DNA from: Setaria digitata
Lineage: Eukaryota > Nematoda > Chromadorea > Rhabditida > Setariidae
Assembly (NCBI GenBank): GCA_003640385.1
Contig: RCAB01000176.1
Location: 53,472 to 117,471, forward strand
Direction of reading: 5' to 3'
Length of the DNA stretch: 64,000 nt
The position numbers were made by a program, and so were the translations under genes. Positions within the stretch are counted from its first letter, which is position 1. Every line of letters begins with the position of its first letter. The notes beneath the pieces were generated by a model. It saw only the letters and a program-made list of their open reading frames with translations. It had not been told where the DNA came from and did not search any database. This document shows, piece by piece, positions 31,608 to 45,677 of this stretch.

Positions 31608-34600
31608 TCATTTAAATTGGAAGAAATGTTTCCTAAAGTGTGGACGTTTTTCTTTTATCTTCTTATTCTTGCAACCTTCGCCTAATTCACCATCATAACG
31701 CGCCTAAAAAAAATTTTTTTCAATCGAAACTTCACGACAAATATTTTTTAAATTTAATAAATTTAAAAATTCATTTATAACTTACAATCAATCTATTTTT
31801 CATTTCACTTCATTTTTTTATTCACCCATTTAGAAGGTGATGTTTTGAATATAATAAAATGTTGTGTAATTTTTAGATTAAAAATATTTTAGATTCCATG
31901 AAAATCAAACGAAAGCAGTACGCTATCAATTGGCACATCGAACACTTACATCCTATTAATATAACTCTAAATACTCAATGTGAATTGAAGAGATGATGCA
32001 AATATCTAATTCAGAACTGAAAAGACTTTTTCTTATGTTTTTTAAAACTTTCCCATCAACTTAATTTCATTGCTCTGATCCAAGTATTAGAAAGATGTTC
32101 AACTTAACATGAAACATTTGACAACATCTTTATTCAGCTCTATACCCGGAAAAAAAAAAAAAAAAAATCTAGCATACATTAACAAGCTGTTCGTAATATG
32201 AATTTGCACATTAGCGTCAGTTCTGTTGGTACTAGGTCCTTTAACACTAAATTACTGAAGAAAATAAAATTTCAAAAAGTTCTGTATATATCTAAAATGG
32301 ATGGGACCAAGGCTATTTGGTTAGGACAAAGCAGATATAAAGTAAGAGATTAAAAGAACAAGTCACCTTTAAAGAGCTAAAAATGAACTACTTACGAGTC
32401 TCCTTAAAAACTAACTGAACATTTCAGGATTATGAAGAAAAATGGGTAAAAGGTAGGTGGTGCCAAATCGTACATCTTGAAATTTCGAGAAAGCCAAAAG
32501 ATATTAAAAAATAATGAAAAGTGTTGACAGTCTAACCAGTGAATTATATGGCATTAGGAGTTTATTACTGTGTCTCCCTGAATAGTTCGAGTACGATGCC
32601 ATAATCAGTAACAAGGAAATAACACTGAATGAATGGTGGACAGTCCTTTTCAGTGCATGAGGTAACTCACATTTATGAATATGATTTGCAACAGTTATAA
32701 AGTATGTTAAACCATCATTATCTATTTGTTTGTCCTTTCTTTAAACTTTTCTTTTTTGATATTCTTTTCTGCATACAGTTTCCTGGCCATGATTTTTTTT
32801 TCGCGTCTCGAATTTGTTCCAGTGTTGAAATTATTGTTGATATTATTGAGATCTTGACGTAAAAACTTAAACCAAATTCCAGCAAAAGCAACATGCTTGA
32901 ATGGTTGGTTAGCAGCTAATAAAAATTGATATTTTGAGAGAACTGAAGTAACTTACCATTTCACTGGCCTTTTCAACTGATGAACGAGAAGGCAAGTGCC
33001 GAATGTGAGTTGAAGCTAGATTCCAGAAAGGCATCTGAAATCTGTTTTCAGTTGAAAATACATTATTCGGCATAAAGAATTCCTTTTCATGCAGATGTGC
33101 GAACATCGGTGGCCCAAATGTGTGCTGTGAACAATGCGCAAAAATAGGTTGTAAGTTGTTCCTTATTTCCTGGTACGAAACTCTGATAGGAACGGGAGGA
33201 TGAAGAGAAAATTTAGGAAATGGCATTCTTTGTGGAAGGTTTCCTACTGCTACTGGTCTGTTCATGCTTCCTTGTGGAGCAGTTGTCAGCAGACGAAGTA
33301 ATTCCTGAAAATACCCAGTTACTAGGAAGCTATAAAAGAAGACAACCAATCCAGAATTTTGAAAATTTTCAATTAGGAGAATTATTGAAGTTGGTTCTTG
33401 ATTCTAATCTGTGTAAATTCATTTTATTTAGAGCAGTAAACGCTTTTAAAATAAATGGTCGTGGTAGAACGCTGTATAGCTTTTCACAATTCTGGCTAAA
33501 ATTAAGAATTTTTTTAACATCTTAATCATACTAGCGCGAAAGAAAGAGTATTAAATTAAACTTTCAACAATAATATATCATGCTCTATAAACATCTTAAA
33601 TATTGCCTGAAAAATCATGAGAAAAATATACTGGAAAGAAAAAGAAAGCATTTAGAAGAACTACTTTAAATTACAATGCTAAATAAATGCATACATTTTT
33701 ATTAAGTGTGACAATGTTGTGTGCTACCGCTTTCACTGTAAGACTTTTGTCATTTGTAACGAAAATTACCGATGCTCTCTCATTCGTGTCTGTAAAAGCG
33801 TTACATAACAAGGCGACTCTCTCGAAAAATGATACACTATCTGTGATACCGTCAATGAAAGTGTAATTAATGACCGTTAATGCATGACAGACATTGCTTA
33901 GCTGGTGGATCGCCGTTATGAGCTGTTTCAAGGGTCAAGATAATTTAACGAAAATAGGCAGATGAAGCATCGCAGATGCAAAAATTTTTTGAGAATAAGA
34001 AAGGCGATGAACTCGAACTAAACAACTAACCAAAGAAATTAAACTTATGATATATTTACAAATAATTAAGTGGATAAAGAGAGAAGAAAGAGAATCAGTT
34101 GTAAAAAAAAGTGACTAACACTTCGTCGTCGTGAAAAGCACACATTTCAGAATAATATCATCATTATTTTGGCACCCGAATTCTTTCACACCAAATGAAG
34201 CCTGAAAAGGAACAAAGAAAATGCAGAACGAAATGTAGATATTTATATTAAAGGCGATAAGAAACAGGACAAAACTTATATCACGAACAAAATCATGAAC
34301 CAAAGCCATAATATCTTTAAAATGGTAGTTAGAACTTGCTAATGATAAAAACAAACCTCGAACATATTTTCGATATGTAGATAATAACAACCACTTTTTG
34401 AATAGTCATGCAAAAATCCATATGTTTTGACCACTTTCATTCGTAATTTATCGTATTCCTAGAAACAAATCTTCTGTTCTTACAAGAAAACTACTGGATA
34501 TCAAGAAAAAAAAAAATCTCCACTGTTTAAATGAAGAAAATGATAGAGAAAGAAGTTGAATGAAAAACTGGATAATTATACTAACAAACAATCTTCTCAC

Positions 34601-35804
34601 AAAAACCCAGGTTGAATACATTACGGTATAAGTAAGAACAATCGTGAAATGTCGGAATGTAGCAAAGTGTAAATGCTAAAGAACTTAAAAGAACTGAAAA
34701 GATCATTTTATATATTTGAAGAATAAGAGTACATGGTTTAGAGGTTCTTAACAGTTAAATCAATAGGGAAATTCTAGTGATAAGTTAAATAAATTAATAA
34801 TGAGTTCAATTTAGCCAAAAAAAAAAGAAAAGAAAATTGGTGTTTGTATAGCATTGCGTTCTGCCCTATCCTTTCCAGAAGAAGAATTAATTTCAATTGA
34901 ATTTGGTAATTTCATGATCTTACCGTTTTCTTTAGCCCATCCAGTTCTTTCAAAACTGTATACGGAATAAGCACATGGTACAGCTCTGTAACAAAATTAC
35001 TGTAAATCAGCAAATTTTTGTCATTTTGCCAACACTTCCGAAAACAAGGAAAGCAACAAAATTTTTAGATAAAAGCGAATAACTACAACGAAAATTTTCA
35101 TATCATATCCAGGAAAATAAAATCGAAAACTACGATGGATAAATTAATTTTTCTGTAATTATTATTTTATAAAGGAAGAAATTTTACTTTCGATGCATAA
35201 AGGCAGTAATGTTGTATCCTGGAGAAGACCACTCGTATCAAAGACAATTAGCGGCATACCGGGATTTTTACTTGGTCCATTAGTTTTTGTGTGGTTTCCT
35301 TTATTACTGAGTGATGTGAAATCCTAAAAATACGAAAATGATGTAAATAAAAGTTTTCAAACGGATATTTAAATTAGAAGAATTAATACTATTTTATTAT
35401 GAAACACTAATTATATAAAAACCTGTAAACTTACACTTGATTTCTAAAAATAGTGACCAGCGCTAGACTAGAATTATAATTTCATAGTTCAGAATCTCCA
35501 AACGTAGAGGCAGAACTTATGCTGAACAAGGAACGCCGAATAAGGATGTCAAAACACTTCGACAGACTGGTATTTGAAGAAACATGAAGTTTGCTATATG
35601 TTATGCAATTTGGGTGGAATAATTCGATATGTAAATTTTTCGACCACAATTTGGTACATAATTCAAATTATAACAACCGATAAGGAAGTTGTATAATTAA
35701 AGTCGAGTTTTATGAACCTCGTGGTACAACTTTGGATGCCAGAAATTATGTTGCGTAAAAGATCGTATTTCTTTAACAATTAACTCTGTTTCCAGGAATT
35801 CCAT
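31608..35804 (-). CDS. PIN-domain endoribonuclease, SWT1-like
   Basis: Eight minus-strand exons close in phase to 352 aa: 35804-35718, 35323-35188, 34985-34924, 34458-34357, 34201-34120, 33840-33695, 33304-32957 and 31703-31608. Residues about 50-200 form a PIN nuclease domain. All four acidic positions are present: D58 (LIVFDTSG), E88 (VLKELDGLK), D143/D144 (QNNDDIILKC) and D187 (VIFVTNDKSL), so metal-dependent RNA cleavage is likely. The NNDDxxLKC and TND..L...G/A spacing resembles SWT1, a nuclear mRNP quality-control nuclease; the remaining sequence is poorly conserved. The start is the first ATG after TTTGCAG at 35819, which suits SL trans-splicing. Alternatively, a 10-nt exon (36151-36142, Met-Lys-Gln) would extend it in phase. 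The last intron (1.25 kb) and exon (ending KHFFQFK) are less certain. Confidence 0.8.
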
Positions 35805-35818
35805 CTCAATCACTTTTT

Positions 35819-38800
35819 CTGCAAATAGAAACGCGCTGATACAATTTTAAATCTTATCAGATAGGCTATTTCAATTCGATATAGAATTGACAAATTAATC
35901 TTCATCTCTATATGATATAGCAAAAGTGGAATTAACGGATAACAAAATATGAAGAAAAAAAGAACGATCACAAACCTCTTATAGAAAAGAAAAACTTTCA
36001 AAATTTCTTAAAAAAAAAAAAAAAAAAAACAATTCTATAAAAAAATTCAATATTCCGTATTTATATAGCCTATTGTGAAATCAAAGTTTTTATAGAATTA
36101 TGTAAGTGGCATTGTGAATAATTTAAATACAACAAACAAACCTTGTTTCATTATCGTCGATTTTCACCAACTTTTCGTCCAATCCTCTCTCAGTAGGTGT
36201 GCTGAAGATAGCTAAATATTTAAATTGTTTAATAACATATTTTTCTTCTTATTATTATTAGTAAAGTCGAAAAATTCTAAAATCTGTAGTCTAATGTGAT
36301 AGTGAGTAATATGTGGAACCTTTGGGGTTAATAGCAATGAATGCAAGCATGAGCAATGAATAGAGAACATCTGAGAATCTCACTGAAACCTGCTCTCAAA
36401 TAAGATAGTTTGTAATTAACTGGCCTAACAATAAAAAGCTTTATTTGGAAGCTGCTTGAAGTTTTCAAAAAAAAAAAAATATCACTCCGTCCCTCGAAAA
36501 CTTTTCTTTTGGTATATAATACTTCGATGATCAAGGGTTTATGACGAACTCAAACAATTCTCAGAAGCTAAGCCGTTAACAGATCACAACATGTTCTATC
36601 TAATTGCTTAGCTTGCTGGACATGAAAGATGATCTCGAAAATGGACTGAATTCTATTCGTGTAGAAAGTAACACTTCAATCTTATAGTCTGACTTTTTCA
36701 CGGCAAGCTTTTTCTTCGAAAATTAGAAGATATGTTATTAATTTAGACAAATTAATCCCTTCAATTATGCAAAAATGTTATACGGTGAAGAAGTAGGCGC
36801 TGAATTTGCATTCTATTTAATTGCTTGAGGTGCGAAACAAGTAGTGTGAGGTTTAGTAAATTAATCGAAGTTAACTTACCAGCAGTAGTTGGTAAGAAAC
36901 ATTTATTTATTTAAAAACTCATTTACAGATTCAGTTGATACAGTCGAAAATAGCAAGTATTATATGGACTTTACAGTACAATTGCCTTAGAAACAAAGAC
37001 CTATATTAAAAAAGAAAAAGTAAAACATATTACAAGAACTAAGAAAGTCGATTTAAGATCAAATTACCAGAATTGAACTGAATGAATGTCCACAGTCAAA
37101 CATATAAGAAAATATTGCTTCATACTTCAGAAAATAGAACAGATACTGCTTTGTACTAGATGGATACAAAACAGTTCCGGTTAGAACACTAATAGTCTTA
37201 GTTAAACTGGGAAATCTAGCAGCTAGCATCTTTGAGATGACCAGTAAAAGTAATCAGTAATCAGGAAATAGTGCGCAGAATCAATGAATAAATAATCAGG
37301 ATAGTTGATTTCCGCAGAAAGCACAATCCTTTCTCCGCCAATATTTCCAATCATTGAGGATAACTGCACGCTAGTATTAGTTGTCGCTTCCATATTCAAG
37401 TTTTTTATAGTTTAAATACAGCTGATTAGAATAATCAAGCTAACCGTTGAACTTTATGCGAATGACATGCTAGTCTAGCACCTTTCTCCTGCCATCTCAT
37501 CATGAATGAGGCACTGTTATGATCACCCTTGAACTAAAATAATAAGTTAAAATTCACTTTTATGGTAGTATAATCTGAAACAAACTAGGCTGCTATTTGT
37601 GATCACGTATATTTCGTAAAAATGTTTATGTACTAATTATAACTTATGCTACTACACGGTTTTTTTTTTTTAAAAGGGTATGAGTAATGTAACAAAAATG
37701 ATACCAATGAAAGCAATATAATATGTAAGTGAATAACCTCGTGGTTTATGAAAGATAAGACTGTACTCTTATCATTTCGAACGAGGAATTACAATTATCA
37801 GAATGTTTCATAATGTAACTTCCGTGAGGAGGTATAAAACCTATGAATGTTTTTGTCAGAATTTGTTAAAATTTCATTGGAAAATGACGGATTAACGAAA
37901 TTTGAGCTCATTGCTTGTGCTTTTTGCAAGAAATACCCAGCACTGATAACGCTGACTCAAGTTTATATGCACTACCTAAAAATAGAAAATTGCCAAGTTA
38001 CTGTAATAGAAGAACTTCGACAACACTGGTCAAGATTACAACTGGACGATACGCAATTTACACGCAACACTCCGCAATATTCCCCACCTGTAAAAGTAAC
38101 ATTACGTACGCTTTAATGCTAATCTAATATTTCCATACTTCTCATTCTTCACATAGCTCAACTTGTTTCGCAGGAAGTGAACTTTCTCAACCTTATCACG
38201 TATGCTGCGTTGTCTAGTTATGTCATGTGTGTAATATAGTTACCTTACCTGTTTTGCATGTATTCATACGTGGTTCTGTGTTATATGCTCCTAATATTTA
38301 ATTACGTTACACAGTTGCATTAAATAGTTGTTCTATGCGCTTTACGTATAATATCATGTATGTTATTACTACACAAACAAGTTGCAGCAACTTTCACGTC
38401 CGATATAAACGAACCTCACGTGTATCTCTTGCCTTACTAAGTTAGTATTGAAATTTAGTTTCTATCCTTGTCATGCCAGTTTCATACTATACGTGTAATA
38501 ATTATGAAATAACGTCATAGCGGCAGCATCAACATTAACAGCAACTGTAATGTATGAGCAATATGAGCGATCTTATATGATATATATCTTATAAGAGCAA
38601 CAAATTGATGATGTGATGTTCCTCCACTTCTCCTTTAATAACCCTAACAACAAACAATAAGCGATGGTTCACTGCTCCATTCCCACCGTACCAGCTCCAC
38701 GAACGAACAGTATACACAGAGCTTATTCTTCCTCCCCTTTCCGACCAATTGTAGGAACTGTGACAACGAAGAGTAAACCTGTTTGTTTACTTCTCATTTC

Positions 38801-39942
38801 ACTCTGAGCAACTCCCATAATGGATAATAAACAACTTTTCCTACTCTTCTGGCAACTCTAACAATAAACAACAAGCATATAGCTTACTCCTCCTTTATTT
38901 GCTCTGCTAGCAACAACAAAACATTAAGCGAAAACTTTACTCCAACAAGAAACAATTCGCGCGGAGCACTTCCGCACCTCCAATTAGAACACTTAAGTTA
39001 GTACGACAACATACTGAATATTTCATTCTTTACATACTTTCACAACAAATCCAATTGTTAAGCTCTCTACCTCACATATTTTCTCGATCTTAAACCCCTC
39101 CTCCTCATCGTACTATTTCGCAACTGTATGTCATCCTGCTTTATCCATGTGGTATACGTGCACTTCGGGATAATGCCCACACGTCACGCATAGTACACGA
39201 ATCCTCGACAACAGGGAGTGCTTACGTGAAACGTGTCGTTTTACTTTTCTCAAGTGTAGGTGTTATTTTGTTTGTATACTCGCTCGCAAACTCCGTTATC
39301 TCAACTAATCGTGTTTCTCGCTATTTTCGAGAATTATTTCAGTGAAGCTCTCGTTCACGTCTTCGTTCCGAAGAGGCGCAAAATCGACTGCTAGACGTGA
39401 GAATTAAGCGGAATGATTTTTAGGATATGACCAGTTCGTTTGTTACACCATTATAAAACGTGAAAGTTGTTCATTTCATAACGATAAGTTATCATGATGA
39501 ATAGTGATAGTGCGTGTATAAGATTGTTCGATTTATGGACCCGTTTTAGGAAGTACCACAATTTATTGAATGAATGGAAGATGTAATGCCTCATCTATCC
39601 CATAGCAGTTCCCACTTTCTTGGCGCATTTATTACAGGATCGTTTACAGAATATTGCCATAAATTTACTTCCCGTATTGCATTCCCCAATGCTTGCCCAG
39701 TAACTGCAGAATAAATTCTTATCCAAGCATCGTAATTCTGTTTTCTGATTTAGTTTCTTATCTGAAAATTACAATATATAATTGTTGATTGTCATTTTTT
39801 GTATTCTTTAAATTGAGTTCTATCGAACGATTAATTACGCTTAGGCGAGAAAAAAAAAATGAAAGGATAAAGCATTGAATAGTATTGATATCGCTTTATT
39901 TGTTGTTGTCATTTTTGTAGAGCAGAAATTTAATATTTAATT
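35819..39942. other. 4.1 kb spacer upstream of the PIN gene, no gene recognised
   Basis: Between the PIN-gene 5' end (-) and the 3' end of the astacin gene (-). Open frames, for example 89 codons at 37847-38116, have no recognisable family or convincing splice pattern. The part 38600-39400 is visibly less AT-rich than its surroundings and may be a promoter or an undetected gene. A minus-strand candidate exon at 36199-36142 fits only one phase and was not joined. Confidence 0.35.
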
Positions 39943-42420
39943 TTAATACCAACTTGTTTTTGGTGGGCAAAGTCCGCATGCTTTTTTGCAGTAATGACTC
40001 ATATATTTTGGTGAATAATGACAATGGCCAAGTTGTTGCCACATCGAGCAATGTGAATTCAAATCTTCGCAGACTGTAATTGTAAAAAAGGAAAACAATT
40101 GAAATTAATGCTAAAGTGCTTTATGTATTAAAGGGGAAGACAGGACATGACAGTTGTTGTTGAGGACAATGCTAGCTCCATTTTGATCAGTTAGAATTTG
40201 GCCCAAGCATCATCTGAAAGCTGACTAGTTATTTCAAGTTAACGATTATTCTATTAACAATATCACATTTGGATGTTTGGAAAAGAAGTCGAAGAAATAC
40301 TGAATAGGATAGCTGTTACTAATTTAAAATTACCTGTTGCTATGGTGATTCTCGTCTTTACAGTAGTAAGTGATGTTCTAAATTTTCCCGTACTTTGAGG
40401 TCTTTTAGTCAGTGGTGGTCGAAGTGTTGATAATTTTATCAGATTTTCTTCTTTGTTGCTTATTTTTGGACTGGTTAATTTAATTGTTGCTCCAGTGGTT
40501 TCTGTAGTAGCAGAAGTAGCAGTAATAGTAGCAGTAGTTGGTGCTACCGTTGTTTGAGATATAATTGGTTGATTGCATTTATAAAGTTTGTTTATTTTTT
40601 TGGCGTCAATAATGCTCAGCTTGTATCGCTGTCCAATTTCCACACTTCGATCCTAAATTTTAGCATGCATTTTTTTTTAGCATAAATGTAAACAAAAGAT
40701 AAAAAGTTTGTTCGGGAATTAACTTTTACAAGTATTTTTTGAAGTTAGAAAAGGACTGTAGAAGAAATATAAAGCATAGTTAGTTCGGCCATTTGATTCA
40801 ACTCATTTCATTAATAATAGTATCATACATTGGAGTAATGACAGTGTAAGTATTTAATAAAAGTCAGCAGTGATAACTGCTAAATTTTCCCTCTTAATTT
40901 CATTCACTGATTAGGCACTCTAAATCTCCATCCTTATCTGGTAAAAAATTGTTAATGCTTTGTCGATTAATTTGAAGCTTCTCATTTTGCCTTGATCACT
41001 TTAGCTGTATATCATGATAAGTCATCGTTGAGTATAATTACTAACTTTAGGTAAAATCGTTGATTGGCCATTTTTGGAAAATGCAAGTCTGTGATAGTGC
41101 ATGATCGAATCATAGTCGTATGGCATTCCCAATGAATCAATTACTTTTTTGGGATATTTTTCAAAATTTCGCAGCATACCTAGGATGAAGGATTAACTTT
41201 TATCAGGTATTTTCTAAAGATAGGAAAAACAGTCTAGGGATCTGCTGCATAAATTTCTTTATTAAATTAATTTTTCATCTGAAAGTCAGTTTTCGAATAA
41301 TGCTAATTAGGCTCCATCGGTTAAAATGCTAGATTAATTTAGTTAGAGATGGTCCAAGCTTAAGTGTACCGAGTACCGGGTCGAATGTTTTCCTCGATGA
41401 TATCTACGTATTGATCCCGATCGGTACGTGAATGTTCGTGGAAAAATCCAATCGTATGCATCAGCTCATGTATGATAATTCCTTTTGCAAAACATTTATC
41501 AACTTCCAAGGATACCGTTTGATTACCGCCAGCTCGTCCAACATATGACGAGCATCTAAATTTTGTATCAGTTTTCAATTAATTAAAAATAAGTTTTAAT
41601 TAAATATGACAGTTGAGATTAGATCATGCAGAGCATATTTACAATCTCTTTTTAGATCATTGGTCACGTTTGTAAATTTTCAAACAAAAATTAATGAGTA
41701 GTTTAAGAAAGCGATAAGGAAAAATATAAAATGACAGTTATATTCAATTCGTTATCATCTGATCCGAAATAATAAAAAACAATAAAAATAACGAACCCAA
41801 AGGATTTACTCTTTTTGATAAACATAAAATCTTCGTCAGTTTCAGTTTTTGGTACAAATTTTATACATGTTTTATATTCATACTCTGCGAATGCTTGTGC
41901 AATGGCTGCCCTTTGTCTGCAATGCAATGCCTTATTTTGCCAAATAAATTTTACAACCAAAAGTTTAAAGTGAAAAGAAAAAGAAAGTTATCTAAATTAC
42001 AGTCTTTCACTTTTTAATTGTTAAAAAGATATTATAAAAAGTTAATGTAAAGTTTAAAACTTTAAATTTGAATAATTGAAGGAATAGGCTTACAGTGAAG
42101 ATATTCCTTCTTCCAGTGAATAAGGTATCTTTCCATTTGGCCATAACTTATTCTTGTATGTTGTCAAATTTAATGCACTATGAAACTGTAAAAGTAGATT
42201 ATTCATGACTTTATAAGGAACTTTTAAAATTAAATATTAGAAATTTGATAAATAGAATAAGAAAATACCGGAGTTTTAAATAGATAATCATATGGATCCA
42301 ACGGTTCATCCCTAAAAATGAATGCTGATGCTGTCGATGCCGTATCGATACCTTGCATATCACCCTCAAACAGTTGAGAATTGAAAATGGTACTTAGTCG
42401 TTCTTCGCTGATCTTCTCCA
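39943..42420 (-). CDS. Astacin-family zinc metalloprotease with C-terminal ShKT domain (5' end missing)
   Basis: Seven minus-strand exons join in phase: 42420-42269, 42185-42094, 41916-41797, 41555-41377, 41179-41046, 40652-40334 and 40073-39943, about 374 residues. Astacins are secreted endopeptidases (NAS proteins in nematodes) acting in moulting, hatching and matrix processing. The propeptide region comes first, then the mature start region [16 protein letters not shown]. The zinc signature [21 protein letters not shown] carries three His ligands and the catalytic Glu, and the Met-turn SIMHYH follows in [16 protein letters not shown] Thr/Ser-rich linker ([20 protein letters not shown]) probably carries O-glycans. 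The end is one six-Cys ShKT module (VCEDLNSHC...CKKACGLC), as in NAS subgroup II. The first exon with the signal peptide should lie between 42421 and about 43700, entering in phase 1; I could not identify it. Confidence 0.92.
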
Positions 42421-45400
42421 CTAAATTTCTTTTTCTTTTTCATTGAAACTTCTTTAAAAAAAAAAGGACAAGTTTCTCGTTCACCTAATTAATTATTAAT
42501 TTCAGATATCCTAAAAAAAAAGTGTTCTGAAAATGGCATGCTCTGGTTAGATAAAGTCACAGAGTATGTAATGTTAAAATTTAAAAAAAAAAAAAAATCA
42601 TTAATATAAAAAAAGAAAAAAGGAAGAGAAATAAGTGAATGGAAGAGCTTAATCAAATGTGGAATACGCTTGCTAATCTTTCATTAGCAGTTGGGAACTC
42701 TTTTCTGTTGCAAAATTCAGTAGTCTGAGGTCAGTGTGAAATTTCTTTCATGTTTAAAATTTGCTTAATGAGAGGCCAAAAATTTCATTGACATGGAAAT
42801 ATATCAGTGAAATTCCGAACTGAAAAATGCGAGGAAGGACTGAATTTAAGGATAAATTATGTGATAATTAGACAAAAAATAGATGGAATAATATATGCCT
42901 GATTATCTCGATAGTACACGGTGAAATAAAATGAGATAGCCTGGAATTTAAAATATGAATTAACTGGGCAAAACTGGAAAACAAATAAACAAGTAAATAA
43001 ATAAATAAATATATGTATATATATATATATATGTAAATTTTTATTTTAATCTTTGAACTAGAAAATTCTAAAACTTGTACTGTTTTAAATTTGTTCTAAC
43101 AGGAAAAACAACCTGGCATGATCTCAGCAAGAATGAAATCTTGTGGTTGCAAGTATTTCTGTTCCAAATCTGAAATTTATCATTAAATTTAAATTTAAAT
43201 TAAATTTATTTAAATTTATTAAATTTACAATATTTAAAATACATTAAATTTACAGTTGTCAGGGCAAAAGACAACAGCATGATCATGGATGATATGATGA
43301 TGATAGTAATAAGGAAGGTTTCAGGCTTCAAGGCTGAAACTCAAATCTGGTATGCTGAAAGCTGATTAAAGAAATATTCAAAATTTTTTGTATTCTCCTG
43401 ATTTTTCACTTTTCTCTTTTCACTATACCATTTTTCCACAATTTTACAGAGATTTACAATATCGACCGCTCTACAAGATCCTTCATTTTTTATAACTTTT
43501 TTTTTCTTACGAAGACTCCCAATATAGACCGTTCCACAGGACATCTCACGTCTTATTTTACAACTATTTTTATTTTGAATTTATATTTTGAATCCCATAC
43601 CATCAAATAATACTTTCTGTCGGTCGGCTTCAAAGTAATGTCGCATGAAGTCATTCGTTAACACTGATAATGCAGCGCAGTAGACAGGTAATCTATAGAA
43701 TAGGTAAAATGAGATGAATAAGCTGAGCATGACAGTTGCTAATTGAATGTGATAAATGAACGGGACAGCAGTTTCGAATATTATCGCAGAATGTTGAACA
43801 AGTGAAGTAATAATATAAATGGTAGTCTGAATAAAGTTTGCCGTAAGATCCGTATTTTGGAAAGAAGGGACGGATCGAGAGACGATTTAGTTCTTGCTTG
43901 CTTTTGTCGAGAGTGACGAAGAGGGAGAGGGGAGAACAGTCTATAACGGACCGAATTGATGCACCTTTTGGTCATTGCTATCCTTTTTCACCGAATAGAT
44001 AAATAAACACAAACTAGCCTTACTGAATGGATATTACTTACTGGACGACTCACCGCTCTTAGAACTGGTCATTAGTGGACATTGGAGCAGTACTCTTTAC
44101 TATATCACCACCACCTAGCACTACTACTACACCACTTTTACTAGTACTATCATCCTCACTACTATTACTATTCCTGCTTCAACTACCACAACTATTATTA
44201 CCACTGTTAATTGTACAAACTACCACCACCAAGTTTCTGTATAGCCGAATTAATGGCATAGCACTTGAGTCCTCATTCAGGTAATATCTTTCTTAAAAAG
44301 TCTTTCTAGTTAACTCAATAAATTTAAAACCAAACCTCACACGAAGAATCACGCAACATCAGACTTGAAATGACTTTGAAGTGATTGTTTTGTCGGGCCA
44401 AAACGCTTTTTTATCAGGTCTAGTGGTGACCTTTTCTATATACTTATTTAATTTTGGTCATTAGCACCTTTACAATTACGGCTTTCTTTTGCTGAATAAA
44501 ACTGATGAATGATAGTTTGCTGGTTTTTACAATATGTCTATTTGGCAATTTCATTCACAGCTAAAATAACAATACGGCTTTACTTCTTTTTTTTTTCAAA
44601 ATAATTTGGGCGTAGAAAACAATGTGAAATTGCATCAATATTACAGGATATTGCGGAAATCATAAGATCACTGTAACATTATTGATGGTATCGATTTGGG
44701 TCGCGTGGAATCAGCTAATCTATTAGGAAATTATTGTATTACTGACAACTTGTAACTGACAACTTTATATCACTGATGATTACCTTTCCATGTGGATGAC
44801 ATGTCCTCTGATCAGCATGCGAAAAACTCCACCAAAACACCGTGTACACTGCGTTTTATTAATGTACGTAGTACATTCCATAGTCCATTATGTCAAAAAT
44901 AGTCAACTGATATGAATCAGAAGTACATTTCACGATTCTGCCTGTTGCAAGTGCATCAGTTTGTTCCACGCAATGTTTAAGCAGTTTCGTTAAGAAATTC
45001 TTAACTACCACTCCCTTTTTCTCTCACTTGTAATATTTTTTTCTCTTATCCTTTATAAATGAAAATTCACATGCCTCGTATATTACAGGGATCGTCAGCA
45101 GATTTAACCGTCATTTTCGTAAAAATATTACAAAAATGAGAATTCTAAACCGTCCAAACTCATTATTAAGATTACCGGTGCTCCTATAAATAAAATGTTG
45201 AGATTCTCTTTTCTAAGCATGTGGTAATATCTGATAAGTCTAGACAAATTGAAAATAGCCAAAAGATCCAATAATAATTCAAAAAACCAAAAATCTTTTC
45301 CCTATTTGTTGGTAATATATCCCGAACGTATGAGAAGAGCAGTATCTTTATACAGCGACTGTTTAATTGTAGATTAATGCAAATAGCATCATCATAGAGA

Positions 45401-45677
45401 CAAGGAAGCAAAACAAAAAAATATATATATATATATATTTCGCGATACAGGGAAAAAAGGAAATTATGTCACAAAAGATAATAAAAGCTGAAGTAAAAAA
45501 GCAGCATTAACTTTCGGATTAAAATGTTCATGACAATAACACTTCCGCAAAATATTTCTGTACAGGACTATGTTTCACATTACTTGCGTATTTACTTTTG
45601 TTGAGTATCAAAAAGAAATTAAATGGAAGAAAATTCTAAAAATTTTGAAGAGGTAATGAACGTGCCGATATTTACGC
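42421..45677. other. Upstream region of the astacin gene and 3' flank of lgg-2
   Basis: Should hold the missing astacin signal-peptide exon and promoter. It includes AT microsatellites (43009-43032, 45421-45439) and short near-repeats of AAATTTAAATT at 43172-43250. The serine/threonine-rich open frame at 44075-44284 is low-complexity (ACT/ACC repeats) and is not called as a gene. Confidence 0.4.

Noticed and set aside
36142..36199. Minus-strand frame TPTERGLDEKLVKIDD as an upstream PIN-gene exon
   Set aside because: It ends in phase 2, while the next exon needs phase 1 or no upstream exon, so it cannot be joined without a stop.
44075..44284. 69-codon Ser/Thr/Leu frame
   Set aside because: It comes from an ACT/ACC low-complexity stretch and has no splice context.
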